Positions 1-10,300 of a DNA stretch of 64,000 bases are shown piece after piece (the first letter of the stretch is position 1; every line of letters begins with the position of its first letter). Location of the stretch: NCBI RefSeq assembly GCF_043641665.1, contig NC_092183.1, positions 25,935,722 through 25,999,721 on the forward strand, read 5' to 3'. Origin of the DNA: Enoplosus armatus (lineage: Eukaryota; Chordata; Actinopteri; Centrarchiformes; Enoplosidae). The notes under the pieces were generated by a model. The model was not told where the DNA came from. It did not search any database and worked only from the letters and a program-made list of their open reading frames with translations. The position numbers were made by a program, and so were the translations under genes.

Positions 1-1308
1 ATATTCCAGGACTACACAATTACATATTCCATAGTTTAACCCATGGGAGATTCCTACGGCATGTGAAATACTTTTCGCTGCAAAACAAGTAAATGGAATT
101 CAGCCATCATTATTGTATTATTTACACCTGTGCTTTTCCTACTGTCATCTGTGAAAAGGGGCTATAAGAAAAAAAAAACCTCCCAAAATCACAGAAGATC
201 CTTCAAGCAATAGTTGATGGAGGAAGTCTCTGGAACAAGCATGCAAAAAAACAGAACTCCTCAGACATTTCAAGTTGTATTGTTCAACTACAAAACATCG
301 TTCAGTGAGTGTGTGCCTACAGACACTGCCAATGAGTAAGTGAATAAGTGAATACATTTCTTGAATTCATTTTTGATGAGGTGCTAAGTTCCTGACTCGC
401 TACTTAGATGGATTAAGTGCAGCAGAATCCATTTTTGTTGTTAATGTCCCAAAAACAATCGGTCTATAAAGCATTCGATTTGCTTGGCTGATTTGCTTTG
501 GCAGTGAGCAGCTTTAGGCTGTCTCTGTACCTCTTTATACTTGACATCAACTTCAGTCTGACTGGGAGTGGTTTTGAAAGGATGATGTCCCTGACGTCCT
601 GGTTTTAGTCTTGACCTTTTGTTTCGTTTGTCTCCCTTTCCCCTTGCTATGTTTCTTTAGTCACAAACTGTCAAATACATACCGAATTGCAACATGTAGG
701 ATTTCTATCGCCAGTGAAAGGCAAATCTCACGCATGTCCTCTCATCTGCAAAGATCACATCCTTCAAGTTTGATGATGAACACAGATTCTAGTGTCCACA
801 AGTATCAACTTTTCACAGTACACACAGCAGGCATGCGATCATTAATATGTGTCCAAAGCATTTCTGAGAACCTTTGGAGCTGGTTTGGTTCTTCAGTCCA
901 TCTTAAGGGCATTTAAACCCACACTTGTTCTTGCTGTCTGCACTCACTCAGGACACATGAGGAGCTATGAGGTTTGTCTCTTAGCCAGAACAGACCCGTA
1001 TGGATGCTCCAGCAGAAGATCGACTGTCGGCGGAGGCATCAGGGGTGGCAAGGTCAGTCTTCTTGCTTGATTAGGCACATGCACGCACACACACTCACAC
1101 ACAGGTGCTCATTGTTCAGTCAGGCTGCTATCAACCTTCACGCCTGGGGCTATGAATCAATTGGAGGGAGAGAGAGAGAGAATGAAAGTCAGAAAGGGCT
1201 CTTTAAAGTAAACAGGGGTGAGCAGGTCTCCTATTTCTGGTCAGATTTATTGGACTGGCAGTCGACCCTAAGTGTCCCATGCATGAGTGGGCTAGGTGAT
1301 GGGCCAGG
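1..1308. other. unassigned non-coding sequence
   Basis: Complex, mildly AT-rich sequence without a recognisable gene. The open frames here (for example about 100 codons from position 611) have no recognisable domain and overlap one another in several frames. A short purine tract of GA dinucleotides lies near 1165-1183 and a short CA-rich stretch near 1080-1105. I see no interspersed repeat that I know. Confidence 0.5.
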
Positions 1309-1356
1309 GTGGTGGTGGTGGTGGGGTGTGTGTGTGTGTGTGGGGGGGGGGGGGGG
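1309..1356. repeat. compound microsatellite (GGT)n-(GT)n-G15
   Basis: GGT triplets run into an uninterrupted GT array and then into 15 consecutive G residues at 1342-1356. This is a compound simple repeat. The G run could form G-quadruplex structures and is a likely site of length variation or assembly error. Confidence 0.95.
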
Positions 1357-1620
1357 ACACCAGTGACTCATGAAAATGTTAATAGCCTGGTAGTGGTCAG
1401 CAACAAGTCAACTAGAGGTCACTGGGATGGACAGCGGGTCACTATAAAGAGAGCCCTTTGTGTCTCATTGGAGGACATTGACTGACAAAATACAAAGGTA
1501 TGACATTATCCTTCATTTAACAAGACATTGATGGACTGCATTATTAGAGGCACTTGGTATGTTACCACAGAGGGAGAGATATGTGTTGTTCTCCCTTCTA
1601 AGGATTGACAAGACTCGGTA

Positions 1621-2146
1621 AGGCTAACCTCATTATGCTAATATCCTCACAATGACAATGCTAAAATACTGATGTTTAGCAGGTTTAATGTTTACCATCT
1701 TAGTTTAGCATGTTAGCATGCTAACACTTGCTAATTAGCCCTAAACAAAGAACAGCTGGTGGAATGTCATTAGTTTTGCAGGTACTAGCTGATGAGCCAA
1801 AATATTGGATACATTAAAAATGTTGACCAGTGTTACCACAAGTTACTAGTTATAACAATTTGACATGAATGTATCAAATGGCATGGCAATCCACCCAGTA
1901 GTTGTTGAAACGGTTCACTCAAAAGCAGAAATCCCCTCGTTGCGGCAGCAGAGGAAAACTCAGGGGATCATCAAAGTCGGAGCATTCAGCCTCTGGGCAC
2001 ATGGATATCTGCACCAAATTTCATGGCAATCCATCCATCTGATAGTTGTCAAGACATTTCACTAAATGCTGAAAATGTCAGGGGATCACCGAAGTCAGTC
2101 GGATGTGTCACTGGGTACACTGCCATCCCTAGAGCCATGCTAAAAA
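1621..2146 (+). repeat. percomorph interspersed repeat (copy 1)
   Basis: The sequence opens with dense GCTAA/ATGCTA motifs (TTAGCATGTTAGCATGCTAA at about 1707-1726) and closes with 'tgccatccctagagccatgc'. Between these, the phrase 'catggcaatccaccc/atcc' occurs twice, at 1882 and 2022, exactly 140 bp apart, each followed by 'agttgtt(g/c)a'. The body is therefore an internal tandem of about 140 bp. I recognise this phrase set from an abundant percomorph repeat ('caaatttcatggcaatccatccaatagttgttgag' type). Related fragments lie at 23.05 and 54.78 kb. It is a decayed, non-coding copy; the transposon class is not clear to me. Confidence 0.75.
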
Positions 2147-2279
2147 GTCAAATCAAAGTCAATAGGCTGACATGCACATCGACACCATGCCTCTATCTTT
2201 CTTTATCCCTCTTTTATGCCCATTGCAGATGCGATTTCTTCACCGGAGCACACTTGAATTCCAGTTAACCTGCATCAAA

Positions 2280-2780
2280 GAGCTTTCCCTCCACGCATTC
2301 GAGGCATGAGCCATGTTTCGGTGACAGGCAAATTGATTCCGCGATGGGAGATGGGAAGGGATAATCTGCGCGAGGGAGGGGGCGGACGTTGTGATTAAGT
2401 TTGGAGACATTGCGAGGGCGCCGCAATCGAACCTGGCCTCGCAGATCCCTTTCAGATAATGAGCCGGATACTTAGGCGAGAGCCTGCCTTTCGCCTAAGT
2501 CTCTGTCTTTCCCTCTTGCTCACCCAATGCCACTCCTCTCCCTGAGTGGTTTTCTGATTGCTGCATCAACACAAGGACAAGAGCGGTGATCGGCACGAGA
2601 GGAGCGATAAACGGAATCTTCAATTTTCACAGTGGCCGTCATCAAAACCGCGCGCAAGCAGCACCAGCGTGGCTTAGAGGGCCTTCGGCATTGTGGGTTA
2701 AAGCTGTGTTTCGATCCATATGAGTTTTACCGTGGCGATAACAACATGTTTGGACTGAAGCTGTTGTCATGTTTGAGCCG
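2280..2780. promoter_or_regulatory. candidate conserved non-coding block
   Basis: This is a 500-bp complex, repeat-free stretch with bicoid/OTX-like GGGATAATC (near 2358), ATTAAG, and a perfect 9-bp inverted repeat at 2471-2499. Sequence of this kind with no reading frame, lying between repeats, is typical of deeply conserved non-coding elements in fish. The call is only an inference from composition and motifs; no cross-species alignment was possible. Confidence 0.22.
2471..2499. other. perfect 9-bp inverted repeat (hairpin)
   Basis: CTTAGGCGA at 2471-2479 is repeated as its exact reverse complement at 2491-2499, with an 11-base spacer. It could fold as a small hairpin in RNA or DNA. No gene lies nearby for it to terminate or regulate, so its role is unknown. 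Confidence 0.6.
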
Positions 2781-3671
2781 AGTATAATTCTCTTTGAAGT
2801 TTACAATTTTCAATTAATTCTCATCAGGCTGCAAAAACATGCAGTCCATCAGAACTTGGGTATGCCAGTCGATCAGTCTGACCCTCATTCATATCCCCTG
2901 GATGACAAGATTGTATAATGTATAATCAAGCCTAAAAATGACACAGGGATGAACGGATTTGATGTAAACATAAACAGGCAGTGTGTCGGCCTGGAGGTAG
3001 AAATGCTAAAACTCGTAAAAAGTCATATAAATAAACTCATCCTTCACTTTCGTTCATCCTCCATATCAATCTTAGACTGGCTGAGGCACTCTTATCCAAA
3101 AGCCCACGCATGCACACCCACCAGATGCATAAAAATACTCACTGGCCAGATGCAAATATATTGTATATACACTGACCCTGTGGTCTTGCACCGTAGCACT
3201 TACTGTTATTTACTGCATCCCTGAGACAGGCTGTTTGCCTAACAAATAGACCTTGTTAACCCTGAGCCAGTAAATTCTGGAATCATGTTGCCTTTGCTTC
3301 CTCGGGGGTCAACTCGACATTGGCCTACAGTGCAGCGCAGACGCAGCACTGGCAGAAGATTCTCAAGTTCTTCTCCTCTTTATCTGTCAACTTTAAATTC
3401 ACAATGAGCCGCCCTGCACTGCTGAATGATGTATGATGCATTTCAGATGGAAGGCTCCAGAAAACTGCAATTTGTGGATAGCTAATTTGTTTAAGGTGCA
3501 AATGCAAAAGGAGAAACTGGTAGAAACTAAGTGAACGCTCGAGGGATTCAGTAGAAATTGGTGCTTTTTGCAATTTGGGCTTGTAACATTGTTGATTTCA
3601 TCATTTAAAACCATTCAAGACACCGGCACCAGCTAAATAGCTCAAATGTAAAGTGTAAACGCCATACAGAG
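2781..3671. other. unassigned non-coding sequence
   Basis: AT-rich single-copy-looking sequence. The open frames (about 80-90 codons) are not recognisable and overlap on both strands. No simple repeat longer than about 12 bases is present. Confidence 0.45.
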
Positions 3672-3811
3672 GCTGCATTGTAATACATTTTGATTTAATG
3701 CTGGCTGAGCTCTCAGGTTTGGACTATTATCAGGACACGCCATACCAGATGCTTTGCTAATGGCCTAAGACTAAAAGCTCAGCAGTAAAATAAGATGTAT
3801 TACAATGCAGC
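3672..3811. repeat. 140-bp foldback element with ~38-bp inverted arms
   Basis: The left arm (3672-3711) begins GCTGCATTGTAATACAT. The right arm ends at 3811 with the exact reverse complement of those 17 bases. The match extends, with a few changes and gaps, to a shared TGAGCT at the inner end of both arms (right arm 3776-3811). The 64-base centre lies between the arms. The layout fits a small MITE or foldback transposon, or a long RNA hairpin. I see no clear target-site duplication immediately outside the arms and do not recognise the family. Confidence 0.7.
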
Positions 3812-5781
3812 TGTTGCACAGAGTTCAGTTTTCGCTTTAGATTTTTTTTTAGCCGACATTCTTCTCCAGAGGAGATCCACTTATGGACATTGTGGTTGGT
3901 ATCTGTCTGTGAACTTTCAGTTACAGGGTCACTGGATAAGGGTCAGCTAATGTGTGATAAATAGGATATTTTATTAGATCTGTATCAGTTTGTTCAATTA
4001 CAGCTACGTTATGTCATTTGAAATACTGCACTGGCTGCGTAAAGTAGTATCGGTCACATATAAAGCTTTATTTGAATACCAGATCAGCTTTCAAACAAGT
4101 CTGCATGAATATCATATTAGTCGAATTTAAGGTTTCAAGGAGCTGTTTTAGCTAACTGTTCCCCTTTCCACCCTTCAGTGTATAAAGGTCTGGGAAAAAC
4201 ACTGAATTAATACGCTTTTTTGAACTTCTTGGCCTGAAAATGGTCAGATTTGAGCATCGTTCAAAGTTCAGTTATTCACAACCTCAATCCAAAGATATCT
4301 CTACCGGCCTTCAAACTGTCAAATCCTGTTGGGTAACTTATAGTGGACTTGTCGTTTGGATTAAATTCAGTGCACCTGAAGTGGAACAATATAAACTCTC
4401 AGTGTGTGGTTATTGATGATAGCCAGGGGAGAGATAAATCCGGGGAAAGATGGTAGCCAAGCGAGACAGAGGGGGCAGCCAGTCTTCAGAAACTATAAGA
4501 TCTTGTACTTTATCTGCATGTGTGTGCTGAGCAGGGGACCAGAATTCCTCTGGCTAGCCCCTGGCAGAAAGTGTTTGTCAGTTTCTGTTCCCTGCAGATA
4601 AGCACTGTCTGTCCTCTGCTTCACCGCCAGCTTTGCCTGTGGTGCTGCTCAATTGCCAACAGCAGAGGGCCGTGGTTTTACCCAGCAGGCCCCTGGTGTA
4701 AATGAGCATACCTGCGCTAATGTGACGTTGGGTGGCAGACAAAGAGGCATGCACGTTCAGTAAATCTGTCCCTGGGAAATGGAAGCTAAAGAGCAGAGGA
4801 GGACCTCCCTGGACCTCTGTTCTCCTTCCTTTACCCTCCAGGCCCGCCGTCCCCGCACCAGCGGTCTGATTTACACCCCTGCGGTTGGATCGAGGGAACT
4901 GGACAGTCAGATGCCTTGTGTCAGAACGCCCTCTCAACCGTTGCCTCCGTCTTATTTACGAGGCCAGCAGCGTTCAGCTCCATGGCTGATCATTTTTCCA
5001 TGCAGGATGAGCCTGTCTGTGGATGCCGGCGTCGGACCTACAGGGGGAGGAGATAGGGTGGGTTCAGTTCTCAGGCTTAACGCCAGGCACAAAGGAAGGG
5101 CTCTGCGGTGTACGCGGTCCGATTCTAGTGGGAGTCACTGTTTAATTATACGCCGTTTACTGATCAGAGTAAAGCCTAATGGTGAAATTTCTAATTTCCC
5201 TTTTCTGCCTCCCTATCTCGTTCTCAAGTGGAATTAGAATAATTACCTGGCCTGTCATGCACTCTTCATTCAGTATGCCTGGTCAGCTCCCCCGCACTAC
5301 TGCACTCAAAAATAGAAACCTCCAAACTTTTGCCTGTCACGGTCTGACACTTCTCCACAGCAAGGAGCAGATTTCTTCCTCTGCTACACATGTTGGACCT
5401 TCATTTGGCTGAAGAACTGCATGCTCGTGCCTATCACTTCTAATCTAGTCCCAGTCTACCTCACTTTGCTCTACTCCACTCTACTGCAGGCAGCTTGTGC
5501 TTTGTTAGTGAGCATTGGAGGTCACCCAGGCCTGGTGTCATTACTCAGTGACTGACAGACTGACAAGCCCTCTTGTCTCGGCCCAGTCGGCTGCAGGTGA
5601 ACCCAAATAGCTGGACCGTGATGGATGGCAGCTGACAGAGGCCTGACAGCGACTGGAGGGAGAGACGGAGCTGACTCGAGTGCTATACCACTACCGCCAC
5701 CGGCTAAACATTTTAGAGGTCACTGCAGGAGTTTGGATTTGTGGAAGGCAGGCATCTCTGTCTTATCAAACAAAGGTGCAG
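3812..5781. other. unassigned non-coding sequence
   Basis: No recognised gene or repeat. A 152-codon open frame at 4779-5237 (+) overlaps an opposite-strand frame of 119 codons at 4578-4937. Neither shows a domain, codon periodicity visible by eye, or splice sites at sensible places. GC content rises at 4780-5110, which probably explains the lack of stop codons. Confidence 0.45.
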
Positions 5782-6020
5782 ATGGCTGTGGCGGTTGCCT
5801 AGAGGTGATAAACAGGAGTGTGTGAGTGGAAGGTCAGAAGCTTGAATCTCCATGCTGCCTGGGAGGATATGAATGGGGAAAGTGGATGGCTAGCACTCCC
5901 CACTCCGCACTCAGCAGCTACTGGCTAAATGCCCTTGAGCAAGTCATTTTACCTGCAACTGCAGTGGTTTGTGGCTATACTGGTCAGTTCCCAGCTCTGA
6001 ATGCATGCAACTGGAACACG
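5782..6020 (+). mobile_element. tRNA-type SINE remnant
   Basis: The head resembles a tRNA: a 'tggcggttgcctagaggt' A-box-like segment and, about 55 bp later, 'agcttgaatctcc', a decayed B box. The body then reads '...gtggatggctagcactcccc...' and 'aaatgcccttgagcaagtca'. These two phrases I associate with a common teleost SINE body ('gtagcgctctcccctcc...aggtgcccttgagcaaggcac'). It is diverged and lacks an obvious A-rich or short-repeat tail. The family name is uncertain. Confidence 0.6.
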
Positions 6021-8096
6021 CTGACTTCGCTTGGGGGACGATATGAAAGAAATACCTCGCTGTCTGTTCCTCCCTGATCACACAGCAGGATTTCTCAACT
6101 GCCCGCAGTGGATCAGGTTTCGGGCCTTCATAACTAGCGGTCAGTGGCACTTAATATGAGTGACTGCAAGATAAGATCAAGAGCTCTGTGTGTGTGAGTG
6201 TGTATGCATGTGTGTCCACTCTAAAACTCGAGCCACGAACCCATCCATCAGTCGCAAGGACAAAGACTCGTGTCAGAGTGCAGGGTGCGCTCCTTCAGCC
6301 ATCTCACCACACCTCTCACACACACACACACGCAATATACCCCCCCCGGTCAAATCTTGCTGACAGGTCGGTCAACCGGGCGATCTCCCTTCTCCTCCAG
6401 TATCACCAGTAATTTCATCACAGAAATACAAGTGCAAGTATTGTCAATTAGAGTTTAACCCCTTTATCAGCATGCAGATACAGAGAGCCAACAGTCTGCA
6501 GTGTTGACTCAAGTCCTTCCTTGCAGAAGACTTCCCTGATGAGTTCTTTCTCTCTACTCGGGAGGAAGAGAGTATCAGCGGGTGGAGTCTTTGACCGGAC
6601 TGCAGACTGTGAGATCTCCACGGCACATAGTTGGCCACCTCTGCTCTAACAGATGAAACTGATGTAGCGTGTTTCATTTACGTTCTACACCGCTTTATTT
6701 GGGGGGAAAACTGAAAACGAGCGCACCCAAAAAGTTTGTCTGAGTTCGTCGAAAGTGTCGCCCGACTGCTCGTGTCCCTTGTCCCGTCTGGCTTTCGACG
6801 TTCCCAGACATCCCCAACAGTGAGCCAGGCAGCTCGCTCGCTTAGCTCAGTTGCTAATGGGAAACTAAGTTCGCACATTTTATTCAAAACACATATTTGC
6901 ACCATTGACTGATAACTATCTGCAAACTGTCCTTCTTTTGTGAAGCAGTTTATATTCAAAGCAGGGTTATATAAAAGCGTGAAATATAAAAGATTTGAAT
7001 GTAGACGTTTACTCTCCTGACCCCACCTTCTCCTCCCAAAAACTCCAGAGAGTGTCAATCGGTGCCAGTTAATGGGGTGAAGTTAAACAAACAGCTCAGA
7101 GGCCTGTCATGTTCTTGCGAAAGCCTGGACTGACGGCCGAGGGTAAGCTGCCAAACACCTGGACCTAAGTGAAAATATGTCCTCCGCACACCCAATAAAA
7201 ATACCAAAATGGAACCGTGGAATCACACGACTGAGGCAGACAACCAAGAAGTACCAATAAGAAAATATTCTCTGGACGCTTACAAGCAACTGTGACAGTA
7301 AAAGTTTATGTCACAGGGAATTGGAAACGCTTGCACTTTTGACTACAAGTTTATGATCTCACCCCCTGGTCAGCGGGAGGTTCACTTGGTTCCTTTGAGA
7401 GTTGGCTTTGGAAAACTCAAGAGAAAAAAGCCTGAGTGCAGCCATACTTTCTGCTTAGATCTGGCTGAGTCATGATTGGATGCTGGTGGAGAGTTGCTCC
7501 GCTGCCCACTCTCCACAGAACTCTCCCATTATGTTGGGCTTCGGAATCAATCAAAAAAATAGACCAAGTCTTATTCTTTTTTTCTTTTTTTTTCCTGCTG
7601 AACCCCTGAACTCTGTCAATTTCATGTCCCTCCAATGAAATCAGAGGTGTTAAAACGAACTGCTTGAACAGCCGTGGCAAGTCTCATTATTACATTTAAA
7701 CCAATTTCCGTCAGACATCTTTGTGCTATCTTTCTGTTTATACCGTGTCACATTTCGTAACGAGACAGAAAGAGAACCACAAATACGAGGCCTGTCATGC
7801 TTTTTTTGGTTATGTCGAACTGTGTGTCCGTTGATGGGCTTGGTGCAGGGTACACTGCCCCAGGCTGTAGCGCGGTGTGAGTTCGCCTCTACTCATTTTC
7901 TGTCATGCTCCGGTGAATTGGTCTGTAAGGTATTCCAAGTACGATTTTCCAATGACACAAAAAAAAAAGAAAGAAAAGGAGATGCAAATGACGGCGCAGT
8001 TCGCAATGATTTGCCAACAAGCTGACAACGAAAAAGGTTATGCTACATTTAGACAAGTTTAGTATTTACCCGCTGTGGATAAACGTCTGATCATTA
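6021..8096. other. unassigned sequence with a short CA array
   Basis: Includes (CA)8 at about 6316-6331 next to a C8 run, and a T-rich tract at 7575-7595. An opposite-strand open frame of 126 codons (6678-7058) has no recognisable domain. No gene is supported. Confidence 0.45.
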
Positions 8097-8160
8097 ATGT
8101 AGCTCATTGGATCGCTCTCTTTTATGTCCCTTGGCTCCAAGATCGCAGGTTCAAACGTGG
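8097..8160 (+). mobile_element. tRNA-like remnant (SINE head or tRNA pseudogene)
   Basis: 'TAGCTCATTGG' resembles a pol III A box (TRGCNNAGYNGG, one mismatch). About 47 bp downstream is 'gatcgcaGGTTCAAACgtgg', a B-box-like segment. Spacing and order fit a tRNA-derived promoter. The anticodon arm between the boxes does not pair convincingly, so this is not a functional tRNA; a decayed SINE head is the better reading. Confidence 0.35.
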
Positions 8161-8851
8161 CACAATCTGCTTGGCACAAAGTCACATGAATTGTTGGAGA
8201 AATGTCAGAGGTCACTTATTCACACGATATTAGCTGACGAGCAAGGTTCTTCCTAGCTGGTGAGCGTCGACAGGCCCACAGCGATGAGCGAGAGCTGGCG
8301 TAGGCGATGTGATCCTCACTTTTAGTGATTTCCAGCTTTCTGCGTTCAGCTAAAGAAAGTTAGCATTATAGTGTGATGCTGCTGGAGGGCATTATAATGT
8401 CTCTAAAGAGGTAAAAAGTAGTGTGTTGGACTTTTTGAAAAAAAAATCATCAATATTACATTACAAGGTAGCTTCAGCGGTAGTAATCTGGGCCAATGCA
8501 GTACAAGCAAAATGTGGCGAGCCCTATTGCAAATTAGCCCTTCTCTTTGGCGCCAAGGCTTGCTGAGCTCTGAACATTTCATGCTAAGTGCTATCACGCT
8601 CATACTGTATGCAGGCTGGCTGGTCGGCCAGGGAGTTTTTCTTGTCAGTGTCATGTAAGCTGACTGCTTGCTTATTTTTCCAGCTTCAGCGCAGAGATAG
8701 TATGAGGTAAATAGTGGGAGCCACACATCCCCGATTAATCATAGCAAAGACTGGGATCCCTGCGTGTGTATTTATACATTTCTGCAACTATAGTACATGT
8801 ACAGTACATTGTTGATATATCTGTACTTGTCAGTTTATATGTGAGTAGTAT
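8161..8851. other. unassigned non-coding sequence
   Basis: Moderately AT-rich with no recognised element. A 107-codon minus-strand frame (8403-8726) is not recognisable. The palindrome CATTATAATG occurs near 8391-8400. Confidence 0.45.
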
Positions 8852-9073
8852 TTGTGTGTGTGTGTGTGTGTGTGTCCTTCCCCAGCACCCACCTAAAAGG
8901 ATACAATATCCAAAATCCATTCATCACGGTCATAAAACAGGCTTTTATTGCACCAGTGTGGGTGCGTGTTAGTGTCTGTGTGAGTGTATCTGCATTCATA
9001 TGTGCATGTGTGCCTGTGTGTTTTGTTTATGTTCTTTCCAGTAGAGTGTATGGATCAAGTGGATGCTGATTTC

Positions 9074-9110
<37 letters not shown>

Positions 9111-9414
9111 CCATGAGATCTGTAACAGAATATTGTTGGTTGGTGAGCACCCGTGTAGCAGAATGTATAAAGTGTGCATGTGTGCGCTGTGTTTGCTGGT
9201 GCAGTATGCACATGGGTTTATGCGCTCCTTTATATGTGGATAAAATGTGGCGTAAAGGGATCAGGTGCAGTGGTGTGTGTGTGTTGGCACGTGTTAATGC
9301 AGATGACAGATGTGTGCACATGTTTGTGTTTGTCCACCTGTCTGGGTTTATGCATTTAGGTTTGTGGGCACCGCTTGCACGCATATACTCCTGTGTGTGT
9401 GTGTGTGTGTGTGT
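8852..9414. repeat. 563-bp TG/CA-rich block with three perfect arrays
   Basis: Perfect TG arrays lie at 8852-8875, about 9085-9110 and about 9392-9414. The sequence between them is dominated by imperfect TG, TGCATG and GTGTGC units (8957-9330). This alternating purine-pyrimidine DNA favours Z-form and is highly mutable. The Cys/Val-rich and His/Thr-rich open frames on both strands here are products of the repeat, not genes. Confidence 0.9.
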
Positions 9415-9779
9415 ATTTGGATAGTAATACACCACATGCTCCAATCGTCAGCAACAGATGGGCTGATAAAATGCCAGAAAAGCAGCAATTACCACCAATA
9501 AACCATTGCCGGCTGTTCACTCAGTGCTGGGTTGCCAGGTTTGAACATATACTGTACTTAAAAGAAATGCTCATCTTAACAAGTCTTCTCTGGTCTTCTG
9601 TTCGAGAATTTTCCTGAGATTAATCTGTTTGACAGAAATTATCAATGATGTTGGGTAAAAAGTATCTAAGTATGCCGTGGCATTATTTGAAAGGGTTTCA
9701 AATGACAGCACATCATTGAAAAAGGATTTTTTTTTTAATGACCTTTTTATTCCAGCAACACCAACTGTGATGCTAAGAG

Positions 9780-9856
9780 GATTGATACCTGATTGATGAG
9801 AGAGGCATCGATCTTCTCATCTAACTCTCGGGAAGCAAGTGAACTATTCCTTTAAG
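9780..9856 (+). repeat. percomorph repeat, 3' fragment
   Basis: Contains 'catcgatcttctcatctaac', then 'tctcgg', and ends 'gaactattcctttaa'. I know these phrases as the 3' portion of an abundant percomorph repeat, whose 5' portion ('ccaggctagctgtttcc...gctaagctaagctaa') appears separately at 27.6 kb. The fragment is non-coding. Confidence 0.6.
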
Positions 9857-9890
9857 CTTTCAGCTTTCAGTTGTATGTATTCTGCCATGT

Positions 9891-10300
9891 GTTAGCCTGG
9901 CATCGCCAGACCAATTTGCAAAATGCAAAATAGTCTGGAACCTCTCAGTTCACTTCTGATTTCCAAGGGGCGTCATCAACGGGCGCGGACCAAAATGATG
10001 CCACAACCTATCAGAGCGGCGGAACGTGTGACCTACAGGCTGCTGGACGAGGTAGCTAGTTCCAACATCCAATTCATACGGCTTCCAGTTCAACATGATA
10101 CACAGACGTTTGGCGTGGCACTTACTTTGTACGTAACCTGAACTACCGTCCAGTTCGTTTAATACTGCCGCGATTGTGGATTCAGAGCGTTCCACATCAG
10201 CGGCAGCCATCATGGTTGTCAGTCGTTGTATCAAACCCGCCCCTTTGTTAGATTAACAGTTGTGATTGGCCCAAACTGGGCAGGTCGACTGGAAATCAGG
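9891..10300 (+). mobile_element. non-autonomous DNA-transposon-like element
   Basis: Begins 'gttagcctggcatcgccag' then 'accaatttgcaaaatgcaaa', and continues with 'tttccaaggggcgtcatcaa', 'ttccaacatccaattcatac' and 'ttgtgattggccc'. I associate this order of phrases with a percomorph MITE-like family that normally has a mirror-image 'cc(a)ggctaac' right end. That terminal inverted repeat is not seen here, so the right end is lost or eroded. The 94-codon minus-strand frame inside it (9950-10234) has no transposase motif. Confidence 0.6.

Noticed and set aside
4779..5237. 152-codon open frame on the plus strand
   Set aside because: No domain, no plausible splice or start context, overlapped by a long opposite-strand frame; GC-rich composition lowers stop frequency.
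8097..8160. Functional tRNA gene
   Set aside because: A- and B-box-like segments exist, but acceptor and anticodon stems do not pair; kept only as a tRNA-like remnant.
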